42,966 bases of DNA from Muribaculaceae bacterium (GTDB lineage Bacteria; Bacteroidota; Bacteroidia; Bacteroidales; Muribaculaceae). The stretch covers positions 1 to 42,966 of the forward strand of contig JAGANS010000038.1 in NCBI GenBank assembly GCA_017624155.1. The letters are read 5' to 3'. The number at the start of each line of letters is the position of its first letter. Position 1 is the stretch's first letter. Below are positions 7,086 through 15,038 of this stretch, one piece after another. The position numbers and the translations under genes are program-made. A model generated the notes under the pieces. The model ran no database searches, had not been told where the DNA came from, and saw only the letters and a program-made list of their open reading frames with translations.

Positions 7086-9986
7086 TTATTTTTTCTTAGG
7101 CTGGATGTTGAGACGATACTGGAGGGAGAAAAGGACGTAGCGGGGCAGGGTGTTGGTGTAGCTGACAGTGCGGCCGCTGGCTGTGACGGCATAGTTGACG
7201 TTTGACAGCTTGTGCAGCAGGTCGAAGCCGTCGATCATGAATACCCAGCGGCTGTTGCGCGGCGGACAGTAGCTGACACGGGCGTTCCAGATGGGGTCGG
7301 TGGTGTCAAGATAGTCCACTCCGTAGCCGCGGCGCGTGTAGCAGGTGAAGTCGGTGCTGATGCCGAATCCGGCCGGAAGCTTGAATATGCCCGTGATGCC
7401 GTAGTTGAAGTGGTTGGCGTTAAGGGTATTGAATCCGACCTGTGTGGAGGTGGTATGGCGGTTGGTGAAGTCGCCGCGCAGTTGCAGCATCTGCTTGCCG
7501 AGCTGCCACGACAGCTTGAAATTCTCGGTAAACGTACGTGTTTTCACCTTTGTGTGCTCGGGTTCCTGCATGTCGATGCCTATCATGTCGTTGATATGCG
7601 CGATTACGGCATCGGTCGACGAACTGAGCGTAAACTGTTTAGAGGCGCCGAACTGCCAGCTGAGTTCATTGGTGATTGCGGCGCGGTTATTTCCGTTTAC
7701 GTTATACATGCGGTTGTAGCGTATGCCTTTTGAAGTGTCGTAGGTATATCCGAGTGTGAGCTCGCGGTCAGTGTGTATGTATCCGAGGTACAGAATATTG
7801 GAAAGTGTGTGCGATGCGGGGGTATAGCTCCACCGTATCAGGTGGTTGTGCCGGTTCTGTACTTTGAGGCCCGGATTGCCGAGGTATATGTTGAGCGGGT
7901 CGGCGTCGTTGATCACGTCTACCATGTCGGCGAGCTCGGGCAGCTTAGGCTCGATACGGTAGCTGTAGCGCACCGAATTGCGGTAGCGTGTGCCGCGGCC
8001 TTCGCCCGACTTGTTGAACTGGCACTCGATCATGCCGGTCCATATGCTGTTGATGGTCAGGGTGGCGTTGTCGGTTGATAATTTGTAGGTGCGGTTGTTG
8101 CGCCAATAGTCGAAATGACGGTGTACAAGATTGATTTCGGGCTGCAGGCGCACGGTGAGCCATGCGTCGCTGAACGTTTTGTTGAACATTGCCATCGGGT
8201 TGATGGAGTGGCGGTTTTCGATGGTGCGCGAGGTGTAGCTGTTGGCCGGATCGAGAACTCCGAGATATCCTGCCGGCACCACTCCATATACTCCCATGTC
8301 CTCAAGGCGGTCGAGGGCATACATATATGAGTCTTTTGTGCGGTCGAGGAAGTGAAATTTGTATTCAAGGCTCAGGTAGAAGTCGCCGGGCTGTGCCGAG
8401 TATCTGATGCCGCCGCTAAGCCGCATGGTGTGGTTGGGCGTGTTGTCGGTATATTGGCGGCGGATGTCGGTCGGCTTTGGGTTAGCGCCGTAGTTTATTT
8501 CGTAGTCGCGCCACAGTTCTTCCTTGCGCGAATCGTAGCTTGCCGCGAGGTCTATGCTCAGTCGGTCGGATGTTTTGGGTAGTTTGTAGTTGAAATACGG
8601 GTATATCCCTCCCGACAGGTTGCGGCTCCAGCCGTCGCTGCGTGTCTTGGCACGGTTGAGGATGTGAGTGAGCCGTTCGTCGCTGCCGTCCGAATATATT
8701 GCATCGAGTATTTCGGCAGTGATGCCCTCCTGCTCCTCGTCGAAAGTTCCCGACAGTGCGGAGCCTGAATTCTTGCTGTGGTTGTAACTGCCATGTAGAT
8801 AGCCGCCGTAGGTGAAGGCATCTTTCACCGTGTGGTAGAAGCTATGGTTGGTGCTTACCGATGTCTCGCGGTTGTGGTTGCCGCTGAACGAGTTGTCGTA
8901 GGTGTCGCCGCCGGGCAGGAAATTGGTGCGCGCTGTAGTGGTGAGAACATTGTTGACGGTCTGGCGGAAAGTGAGGCTGCCGTTGGCCGACAGGTTGCCG
9001 TCGGCGTTCTCATGGTTGTAGTTGAAGCCGGCCATGCGGTATTCCTTCTTGCCGTTGGGCATCATCTCGGGTGTCCATGTGTCGTTGCGGCCCGGGGTGC
9101 GGTTGTCGTTGAGGTTGTTGGCGTTGCCCACAAACGACAGTCGTGTGGTGGCGTTGAACCACGATGCGAACACCTTGGCGATATATCGGTCGCCGGTGCC
9201 GTAGCCGCCCTGGCCGTTGATTATCCAGCCCATGTTGTATTCCTTCTTGAGCTTGACGTCCATGGTGAGGAGCTTGGGCGCGGCCACATCGTGGGTGAGT
9301 TTGGCTTTGTTGCTCTGCCCTTCATACACCTCGATATTCTTCACTGTATAGGCTCCGATATTCTCGAGCATAAGGTTGTTGTTGCCGTCGAGAAATTCCT
9401 TGCCGTTGAGCAGCAGCGATTCCACAAACTGGCCGTTGATCTTGATCTGGCCGTCGTTGTTAAGCTCCACACCGGGCAGCTGGGCGATGAGGGCATCGAG
9501 CATCGAGCCTTCGGCGAGCTGGAAGGCGTCGGCATTGTATACCACTGTATCGCCCTTGTTGTAGAATTTGATTTTGGTGCTTGTCACCGACACCTCGTTG
9601 AGCATCTGCGGAGCGCGTTCGAGGTAGATTGTGGGCATATTGCGATAATTTTCCCGCCGGCCTATGCGCTCCACGGTGTGGGTGACGGTAAGCTTGTTGT
9701 AGCCGTCGCATATCACATCGAATATGTATGTCGAGTCGACCCTCGGCACTTTCAGATAGAAAGTCGACAGAGTGTCGATCTGTCCCGCGCGGTACGTGAG
9801 GCCCTGATTGGCGCGGAGGGTATCGCATACGTTACCGAGTGAGTCGTAGAGGAGTACGCGTGCGTCGATTAGGTCGGTCTTGCGCAGATTGTCCTTTACG
9901 CGGCCTACAAGATAGAGTTCGTGCTTTGCGGCAAAGGCACATACGACCGTGGCGGCGATTATGATTGATGTGATGATTTTTTTCAT
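7086..9986 (-). CDS. TonB-dependent-receptor-like outer membrane beta-barrel protein (copy A)
   Basis: The product is 966 aa with signal peptide MKKIITSIIIAATVVCAFA. An N-terminal immunoglobulin-like carboxypeptidase-regulatory domain (about 22-125) precedes a plug-like region with GSMLDALIAQLPGVELNNDG and NIEVYEGQS (about 158-225). The rest is rich in alternating aromatic strands of an outer-membrane barrel of the OMP_b-brl_3 type, ending PRYVLFSLQYRLNIQPKKK. There is no SusD partner and no obvious TonB box, so the substrate is unknown. It is a close paralogue of the gene at 10114-13029, in tandem on the same strand. It has its own promoter at 10040-10071, and an inverted repeat lies in its leader. 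Confidence 0.85.
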   Translation of the reverse strand: MKKIITSIIIAATVVCAFAAKHELYLVGRVKDNLRKTDLIDARVLLYDSLGNVCDTLRANQGLTYRAGQIDTLSTFYLKVPRVDSTYIFDVICDGYNKLTVTHTVERIGRRENYRNMPTIYLERAPQMLNEVSVTSTKIKFYNKGDTVVYNADAFQLAEGSMLDALIAQLPGVELNNDGQIKINGQFVESLLLNGKEFLDGNNNLMLENIGAYTVKNIEVYEGQSNKAKLTHDVAAPKLLTMDVKLKKEYNMGWIINGQGGYGTGDRYIAKVFASWFNATTRLSFVGNANNLNDNRTPGRNDTWTPEMMPNGKKEYRMAGFNYNHENADGNLSANGSLTFRQTVNNVLTTTARTNFLPGGDTYDNSFSGNHNRETSVSTNHSFYHTVKDAFTYGGYLHGSYNHSKNSGSALSGTFDEEQEGITAEILDAIYSDGSDERLTHILNRAKTRSDGWSRNLSGGIYPYFNYKLPKTSDRLSIDLAASYDSRKEELWRDYEINYGANPKPTDIRRQYTDNTPNHTMRLSGGIRYSAQPGDFYLSLEYKFHFLDRTKDSYMYALDRLEDMGVYGVVPAGYLGVLDPANSYTSRTIENRHSINPMAMFNKTFSDAWLTVRLQPEINLVHRHFDYWRNNRTYKLSTDNATLTINSIWTGMIECQFNKSGEGRGTRYRNSVRYSYRIEPKLPELADMVDVINDADPLNIYLGNPGLKVQNRHNHLIRWSYTPASHTLSNILYLGYIHTDRELTLGYTYDTSKGIRYNRMYNVNGNNRAAITNELSWQFGASKQFTLSSSTDAVIAHINDMIGIDMQEPEHTKVKTRTFTENFKLSWQLGKQMLQLRGDFTNRHTTSTQVGFNTLNANHFNYGITGIFKLPAGFGISTDFTCYTRRGYGVDYLDTTDPIWNARVSYCPPRNSRWVFMIDGFDLLHKLSNVNYAVTASGRTVSYTNTLPRYVLFSLQYRLNIQPKKK

Positions 9987-10015
9987 GTGAGGCAGATAGG
10001 ATAATGTGTTTCATG

Positions 10016-10035
10016 GTGACTAAATCGTTAGTCAC
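10016..10035. promoter_or_regulatory. Inverted repeat at the predicted transcription start of OMP copy A
   Basis: GTGACTAA (10016-10023) and TTAGTCAC (10028-10035) are perfect 8-bp arms around ATCG. The repeat begins 5 bp downstream of the -7 box at 10040-10047, so it overlaps the predicted start of transcription and could be an operator or a 5' mRNA hairpin. It is absent from the matching position in front of copy B. Confidence 0.5.
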
Positions 10036-10039
10036 GGTG

Positions 10040-10071
10040 CAAAGATATACCTAATTTTTAAGTTATGCAAA
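10040..10071 (-). promoter_or_regulatory. Promoter of OMP copy A
   Basis: On the minus strand TTTG (10071-10068) is followed after exactly 20 bp by TATCTTTG (10047-10040), a full Bacteroidota -33/-7 promoter about 54 bp before the start codon at 9986. Confidence 0.75.
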
Positions 10072-10113
10072 TAATTGCGGACAAAAACACATGTAAATAG
10101 TATCTTTACCCCT

Positions 10114-13029
10114 TTACAGGAGTTCTACGGTGTTGATTTTGCGCTTGGGCTGGATACTGAGGCGATATTGCACGGAGAAGAGGACGTAGCGGGGCAGGGC
10201 GTTGGTGTAGCTGACGGTGCGTCCGCTGGCGGTGACGGCATAGTTGACGTTGGAGAGTTTGTGGAGCAGGTCGAAGCCGTCGACCATGAATACCCAGCGT
10301 TTGTGGCTCGGCGGGCAGTATGTGGCACGGACGTTCCAGATGGGGTCGGTGGTGTCGAGATAGTCGACGCCGTAGCCGCGGCGGGTGTAGCATGTGAAGT
10401 CGGTGCTGATGCCGAAGCCTGCCGGGAGTTTGAACAGGCCCGATATGCCGTAGTTGTAGTGGTTGGCATTTAAGGTGTTGAAGCCCGGTCGTGCCGACGA
10501 TGTGTGGCGGTTGAGGTAGTCAAACCGCAGCTGAATAGATTGGCCTGCAAACTGCCATCCGAGTTTTACCTTTTCAAGTATGAAGTTGGTACGTACCTTT
10601 GTAAGCTCGGGCTGTTGACGGTCGACCCCGATCATGTCGGATGACTTGGCGAATGTGGCATCGGTATCGGAGTAGAAGGAGAACTGCTTGGATGAGCCGA
10701 ACTGTATGTTGAAGTTATTGGTAATGGATGCCGAGTGATTGCCGTCGACGTTGTACATACGGTTGTGGCGTACACCTGTGGCTGTGTCGTAGGTGTAGCC
10801 GCGGGTGAGGGCGTTGAGGGTGTAACCGTAGCTTATGTAGAATGTGTTGCCGAAGGTTTGGGTGATAGGCTTGTAATACCAGCGAATCTGATGCCGGTGC
10901 TCTGTCTGGGACTTCAGATCGGGATTGCCGAGGTAAATGTTGAGGGGATCGGCGTCGTTGACTACATCTACCATATCTACGAGCTCGGGCAGTGTGTGGT
11001 TGATGCGGTATTGGTATTGCAATGAGTGACGGAACATTTTATTGGGTCCGTGCTTGTCAAACATATAATAAATGTTGCAGTCCCACGAGCTGTCGATGGA
11101 GAACAGAGTGTTGTTTGTTGACAGGACGTATGAGCGGTCGTTGCGCCAGTAGTCGAAGTGGCGGTGACGCAGCGACAGGTTGGGAGCGATGCGCATATTT
11201 AGTGTACCCTTCTCGTGAAAGTCTTTGTAATATGAGAACTGCGGTGAGATGCTGTGACGGTTTTCGATCGTACGCGATGAGTAGCTGTTGGCCGGGTCGA
11301 GTGCAGCAAGATAGCCGACAGGCACTGTGCCGTATATGCCCATATCCTCGAGGCGTTCGAGCGCATACATATAGGAATCCTTTGTGTTGTCGGTAAAAGA
11401 GTAGTTGTATGTTAAATTGAGGTAAGCACCGCGGGCCACAAGAATACTGTAGCCTGCATATCCGCCGAGGTTCAAGGTATGGTTGGGGGCGTTGTCGATG
11501 TACTGGCGGCGCTTGTCGGCGGCCACGGGGTCAGTCCCGAAATTGATGTTGTAGTCGCGCCATATCTCCTCTTTAGCTGAAGTATAGCCCGCGTTTGCTC
11601 CGATTCGCAGGTTCTCGGTATCTGTGATTTTGAAAGAGAAAATTGGTGCGACAGTGCCCGAAAGATTCCGGCGCCATCCGTCAGTGCGGGTCTTGGAACG
11701 GTTGATTATCGACTCGAGCATCTCGTCGGTGCCGGCCGAGTAGATGGCGTCGAGAATCTCGGCAGTCATATCCTCGTATTCGCGGTCGAAAGTACCGGCA
11801 AGCGAGGATGCGTCGTTCTTGGTATGGTTGTAGGATCCGAGAAGAGTGCCTCCGACGCCATATCGGCCTATACGGCGTGTAATGCTGTGGCGGGTGTTGA
11901 GGTTCGTCTGGCGGAAGTGGCTGTTGCCGAAAGAATTGTCGTAGGTATCTCCGCCGGGCAGGAAGTTGATGCGCGAGGATACGGTGCTGTTATTATTGAC
12001 CGTCTGGTTAAATGTGAGGTTGCCGTCGGCGGTAAAGGTATCGTTGCCGTTGGCAAAGTTGTAGTTGATGCCGGCCGAGTGGTATTTCTTTTTGCCGCTT
12101 GGCATCATTTCGGGTGTCCAGGTGTCGTTTTTGCCGGGAGTGCGGTTGTCATTTAGATTGTTGGAGTTGCCGGTGAACGACACACGGGAGTTGTCGTTGA
12201 ACCAAGATGCGAATGCGCGGGCGATATAGCGGTCGCTGGTGCCGTAGCCGGCCTGGCCGTTAATCAGCCAGCCCATGTTGTACTCCTTCTTTAGACGCAC
12301 GTCCATGGTGAGCAGCTTGGGCGCAGTGACGTCGTCCATAAGCCGTGCCTGGCGCGACTGGCCTTCATATACCTGGATATCCTTCACTGTGTATGCTCCG
12401 ATGTTGTCGAGCATCAACCGGTTATCTCCCCCGAAGAATTCCTTGCCATTGAGCAGGAGCGATTCCACAAATTTGCCGTTGACCTTTATCTGTCCGTTGT
12501 TGTTGAGTTCTACGCCCGGCAGTTGGGCGATGAGGGCATCGAGCATCGAGCCTTCGGCGAGCTGGAATGCATCGGCGTTGTATACGATGGTATCGCCTTT
12601 GTGGTAGAATTTGATTTTGGTTGTAGTTACGCTGACCTCGTTGAGCATCTTGGGCGCGCGGTCGAGGTATATGACAGGCATCTCGCGCCTCAGCTCACGC
12701 TTGCGGATTTTCTTGGTCGTGTAATTGAAACTGTATAGCTTGTAGCCGTCGCAGATTACATCAAACATATATGTTGAGTCGGCGCGCGGCACATTTACGC
12801 AAAACTCGGCGACAGTTTCCGCGCGGCCTGCACGATAGGTGTAGCTTGTACGGGTTCTTATGGTATCGGTGGCAATGCCTTCGCTGTCAAGGAGTAGAAG
12901 TTTGGCTTCAGACAGCGGTTGCTTGTTTATGGCGTCTTTTACTTCGGCGATGAGCTGGAAATCATTGTCGGTAGCGAACGTGTATACCGAAAGGAGCATT
13001 ATGATGAACGTTACTGCAAGCTTTTTCAT
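10114..13029 (-). CDS. TonB-dependent-receptor-like outer membrane beta-barrel protein (copy B)
   Basis: The product is 971 aa, started at MKKLAVTFIIMLLSVYTFA, a clear signal peptide. The frame runs 55 codons further upstream, but that stretch contains the -7 box and is not coding. Domain order is as in copy A: Ig-like regulatory domain, plug-like segment GSMLDALIAQLPGVELNNNG, then the barrel. Over the last ~115 residues the two copies are nearly identical (for example LPAGFGISTDFTCYTRRGYG in both), while synonymous codons differ, so the similarity reflects selection on protein rather than a very recent copy. 127 bp separate this stop from the start of copy A. No SusD or enzyme partner is adjacent, so the ligand is unknown. 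Confidence 0.85.
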   Translation of the reverse strand: MKKLAVTFIIMLLSVYTFATDNDFQLIAEVKDAINKQPLSEAKLLLLDSEGIATDTIRTRTSYTYRAGRAETVAEFCVNVPRADSTYMFDVICDGYKLYSFNYTTKKIRKRELRREMPVIYLDRAPKMLNEVSVTTTKIKFYHKGDTIVYNADAFQLAEGSMLDALIAQLPGVELNNNGQIKVNGKFVESLLLNGKEFFGGDNRLMLDNIGAYTVKDIQVYEGQSRQARLMDDVTAPKLLTMDVRLKKEYNMGWLINGQAGYGTSDRYIARAFASWFNDNSRVSFTGNSNNLNDNRTPGKNDTWTPEMMPSGKKKYHSAGINYNFANGNDTFTADGNLTFNQTVNNNSTVSSRINFLPGGDTYDNSFGNSHFRQTNLNTRHSITRRIGRYGVGGTLLGSYNHTKNDASSLAGTFDREYEDMTAEILDAIYSAGTDEMLESIINRSKTRTDGWRRNLSGTVAPIFSFKITDTENLRIGANAGYTSAKEEIWRDYNINFGTDPVAADKRRQYIDNAPNHTLNLGGYAGYSILVARGAYLNLTYNYSFTDNTKDSYMYALERLEDMGIYGTVPVGYLAALDPANSYSSRTIENRHSISPQFSYYKDFHEKGTLNMRIAPNLSLRHRHFDYWRNDRSYVLSTNNTLFSIDSSWDCNIYYMFDKHGPNKMFRHSLQYQYRINHTLPELVDMVDVVNDADPLNIYLGNPDLKSQTEHRHQIRWYYKPITQTFGNTFYISYGYTLNALTRGYTYDTATGVRHNRMYNVDGNHSASITNNFNIQFGSSKQFSFYSDTDATFAKSSDMIGVDRQQPELTKVRTNFILEKVKLGWQFAGQSIQLRFDYLNRHTSSARPGFNTLNANHYNYGISGLFKLPAGFGISTDFTCYTRRGYGVDYLDTTDPIWNVRATYCPPSHKRWVFMVDGFDLLHKLSNVNYAVTASGRTVSYTNALPRYVLFSVQYRLSIQPKRKINTVELL

Positions 13030-13092
13030 AAAAAATAGTTGTCTCGTGTTTTGAGAATGGTATAAGAAATGATACTGTTGATTTATTAGGCA

Positions 13093-13100
13093 CAAAGATA
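13093..13100 (-). promoter_or_regulatory. -7 box (TATCTTTG) for OMP copy B
   Basis: The minus strand reads TATCTTTG 63 bp before the ATG at 13029. Upstream is AT-rich with several T tracts (13110-13150), but no TTTG sits at exactly 20 bp. Confidence 0.55.
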
Positions 13101-13337
13101 GGTATATTTTGCAAATAAAAAGCATTAAATGCAAAAAAAACTTTAACGGTCGCGAAAATTTACGAAATCTGTATGCCAACAATATCACTTTCATTGATGA
13201 GGCTTCAGTCCGCGTGCACCTCCGCCTGGAGGCTCCGGTGAACGCGGTTACGAGTAAATCGGCGGCCTTCGCACGCCCCTTGGTGGGTTTAGGGTTGAGG
13301 TTTATGGTTTAATTCCTCATGCCTAAACCTTCAACCC
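13101..13337. other. Intergenic stretch between OMP copy B and the 94-aa gene
   Basis: No gene is supported in the ~300 bp between 13030 and 13337. It holds the copy B promoter, an AT-rich tract, a nested hairpin (CCGCGT 13210-13215 with ACGCGG 13242-13247, enclosing CCTCC 13219-13223 with GGAGG 13228-13232), and the left heptad array. The hairpin lacks a T-run, so it is not an obvious terminator. Confidence 0.5.
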
Positions 13338-13358
13338 TCAACCCTCAACCTTCCCACC
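13282..13358. repeat. Inverted pair of four-unit heptad repeat arrays
   Basis: On the plus strand 13285-13312 divides into four 7-mers (GGGTTTA, GGGTTGA, GGTTTAT, GGTTTAA). 13329-13356 divides into four complementary-type 7-mers (CTTCAAC, CCTCAAC, CCTCAAC, CTTCCCA). The arrays face each other and can pair: GGTGGG 13282-13287 with CCCACC 13353-13358, and GGGTTGAGG 13292-13300 with CCTCAACCC 13336-13344. The stop codon of the 94-aa gene lies inside the right arm. It may act as the 3' end of the miaB-side operon. Confidence 0.6.
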
Positions 13359-13622
13359 GGGACTTACTGTTTCGTCGCGGTAGTTGCGTTGGCGGGGAGG
13401 TGGAGGCGGTGCCTTAGGTTTCTTCTTGCTTTTTTTTGATGTGTGAGGGCGGGCGGCGGCACTGTCGGCGGCGACCTTGACTGTATCGACAATCACCACC
13501 GGAGCCGGATACGCAGCCTCGCGGCCACAGCGGGTGCCGGCCACGCCTGCCAGCAGCAACAGCAATATGCCGGTGCATATCGCCGCTACTGTGGTGCGCG
13601 AGGTGAAACGGTCCCTGATCAT
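13338..13622 (-). CDS. Small single-pass membrane protein with basic/proline-rich tail
   Basis: The product is 94 aa and its family is not recognised with confidence. A short basic N-terminus is followed by one hydrophobic segment (about residues 12-30), a threonine/alanine linker, a lysine cluster SKKSKKKPKAPPPPPRQR and a polar tail. The start ATG overlaps the symporter stop as ATGA (13619-13622), pointing to translational coupling and a role linked to the symporter or the membrane. The last codons (GGKVEG) and the stop are written in the heptad repeat, so the C-terminus is probably not conserved. Confidence 0.65.
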   Translation of the reverse strand: MIRDRFTSRTTVAAICTGILLLLLAGVAGTRCGREAAYPAPVVIVDTVKVAADSAAARPHTSKKSKKKPKAPPPPPRQRNYRDETVSPGGKVEG

Positions 13623-14995
13623 ATAAATGTATATATGAGTATCAGCGCTATCATCACGGGGGCGAGATAACGGATAATGAACATCACAATGCCCGACAGA
13701 TGCGAGCGTATGGTGCCGTTGTTGGTGAGCTCACGCTTAAGCAGTCCCTTGGGAGCGAACCAGCCGATGAATACGCATACCGCGATCGACACTATGGGCA
13801 GGATGATGTTGGTGGCGAAAGTATCAAGAAAATCGAATATCGTGAGACCGAAAATCTTGAAATCAGCCAGGGTGCTGAACGACAGCGAGCACACCATGCT
13901 GAGCAGCGGCAGCGGCAATATCGTGGCGAGGCATGCCTTGAAGCGGCTGAGTCCGAAACGCTCGCGGCAGAAGGCTATCGTGACCTCGAGCAGCGATACT
14001 GTGGAGGTAAGAGCCGCCACAAACAGCAGCAGGAAGAACATCGCCGACCATAGCTGCGGCGCGGGCAGGCAGGCGAATACCTCGGGAAGTGTCTGGAACA
14101 CCAGTGTGGCCCCCGCGAGCGAGTGGTCAGTAAGACCGAAACTCGATACCGACGGGAATATCACGAACCCCGTGAGCAGCGCCACCAGCAGGCTCATAAG
14201 CGCCACAATAGTGGCTGTGGGCGTGAGACGTGTGTTGGCCGGATAGTAGGCCGAGTAGGTGATGAGGATACCCATGCCGAGGCTGAGCGAAAAGAATGTC
14301 TGTCCCAGGGCGTTGATTACAGTGGCCGGGGTTATGACCGAGAAATCGGGTCGCAGGAACCATTCCACGCCCTCGCCGGCACCCGGCAGTGTGAGCGTGA
14401 CGCAACACAGGGCTACGAGGAGTACAAACAGCAGTGGCAGCAGCACATTGCTGAGGCGTTCGATGCCTTTCTGCACGCCTCCGACGAGCACGCCGAGGTT
14501 GAGCAGTATCACCAGCCAGGTAAAGGCCACCGGTGCTACGGGGGTGCTGATGTATTCGTTCATTTTGGCGAGAAAGGCAGCGTCGGCACCGGCAAAGTCG
14601 CCGCCGGCCTCAAGTCGGCCCACGCCGGCAAAGAGGTCGCCCGTTATTGACTGCCACAAGTATTCGAGTGTCCATCCCTCGACCACTATGTAGAAGCAGG
14701 TTATAATATACGAGGCGAATATGCCGAGGGCCCCCGCCAGCCACCATGCTTTGCCCGGGGCGAGGCGGCGGAAGGCTCCTATGGCGTCGCTCTGCCCGGC
14801 ACGGCCAAGCGAGAATTCGGCCAGCATCACGGGTATGCCGAGCAGGGCCACGCAGCCGATATACAGAAGCAGGAATGCGGCGCCCCCGTTGGCTTGCGTC
14901 ACCGCCGGGAAGCGCCAGATGTTGCCCAGACCCACGGCCGAACCGACCGTGGCGGCGATTAGACCGATTTTCGACCCGAATTGATTCTTTGACAT
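13619..14995 (-). CDS. Sodium-dependent transporter, neurotransmitter:sodium symporter (SNF) family
   Basis: The product is 458 aa, typical of bacterial LeuT-fold symporters. The first transmembrane helix carries the family signature GSAVGLGNIWRFP (residues 18-30), with the unwound Na+/substrate region. About eleven to twelve hydrophobic segments follow, with the characteristic GMGILITYSAY and FFSLSL stretches in the TM6-TM7 region. Such proteins import amino acids with Na+ at the inner membrane; the substrate is not decidable from sequence. It lies 43 bp downstream of miaB and overlaps the next gene by 4 bp, so it is the middle of a miaB-symporter-small protein unit. Confidence 0.9.
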   Translation of the reverse strand: MSKNQFGSKIGLIAATVGSAVGLGNIWRFPAVTQANGGAAFLLLYIGCVALLGIPVMLAEFSLGRAGQSDAIGAFRRLAPGKAWWLAGALGIFASYIITCFYIVVEGWTLEYLWQSITGDLFAGVGRLEAGGDFAGADAAFLAKMNEYISTPVAPVAFTWLVILLNLGVLVGGVQKGIERLSNVLLPLLFVLLVALCCVTLTLPGAGEGVEWFLRPDFSVITPATVINALGQTFFSLSLGMGILITYSAYYPANTRLTPTATIVALMSLLVALLTGFVIFPSVSSFGLTDHSLAGATLVFQTLPEVFACLPAPQLWSAMFFLLLFVAALTSTVSLLEVTIAFCRERFGLSRFKACLATILPLPLLSMVCSLSFSTLADFKIFGLTIFDFLDTFATNIILPIVSIAVCVFIGWFAPKGLLKRELTNNGTIRSHLSGIVMFIIRYLAPVMIALILIYTFI

Positions 14996-15038
14996 AGCGG
15001 AATGTATTGGAAATGAATGGAAAATGATCCGGGATTAA

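Noticed and set aside
8832-9842. 336-aa open frame on the plus strand
   Set aside because: It is a shadow of the outer-membrane receptor copy A; composition is rich in V, G and H as expected from antisense of barrel codons.
7086-13029. SusC/SusD polysaccharide utilisation locus
   Set aside because: No SusD, glycoside hydrolase or hybrid two-component gene lies nearby, and the barrels are of the OMP_b-brl_3 type without the SusC length and signature.
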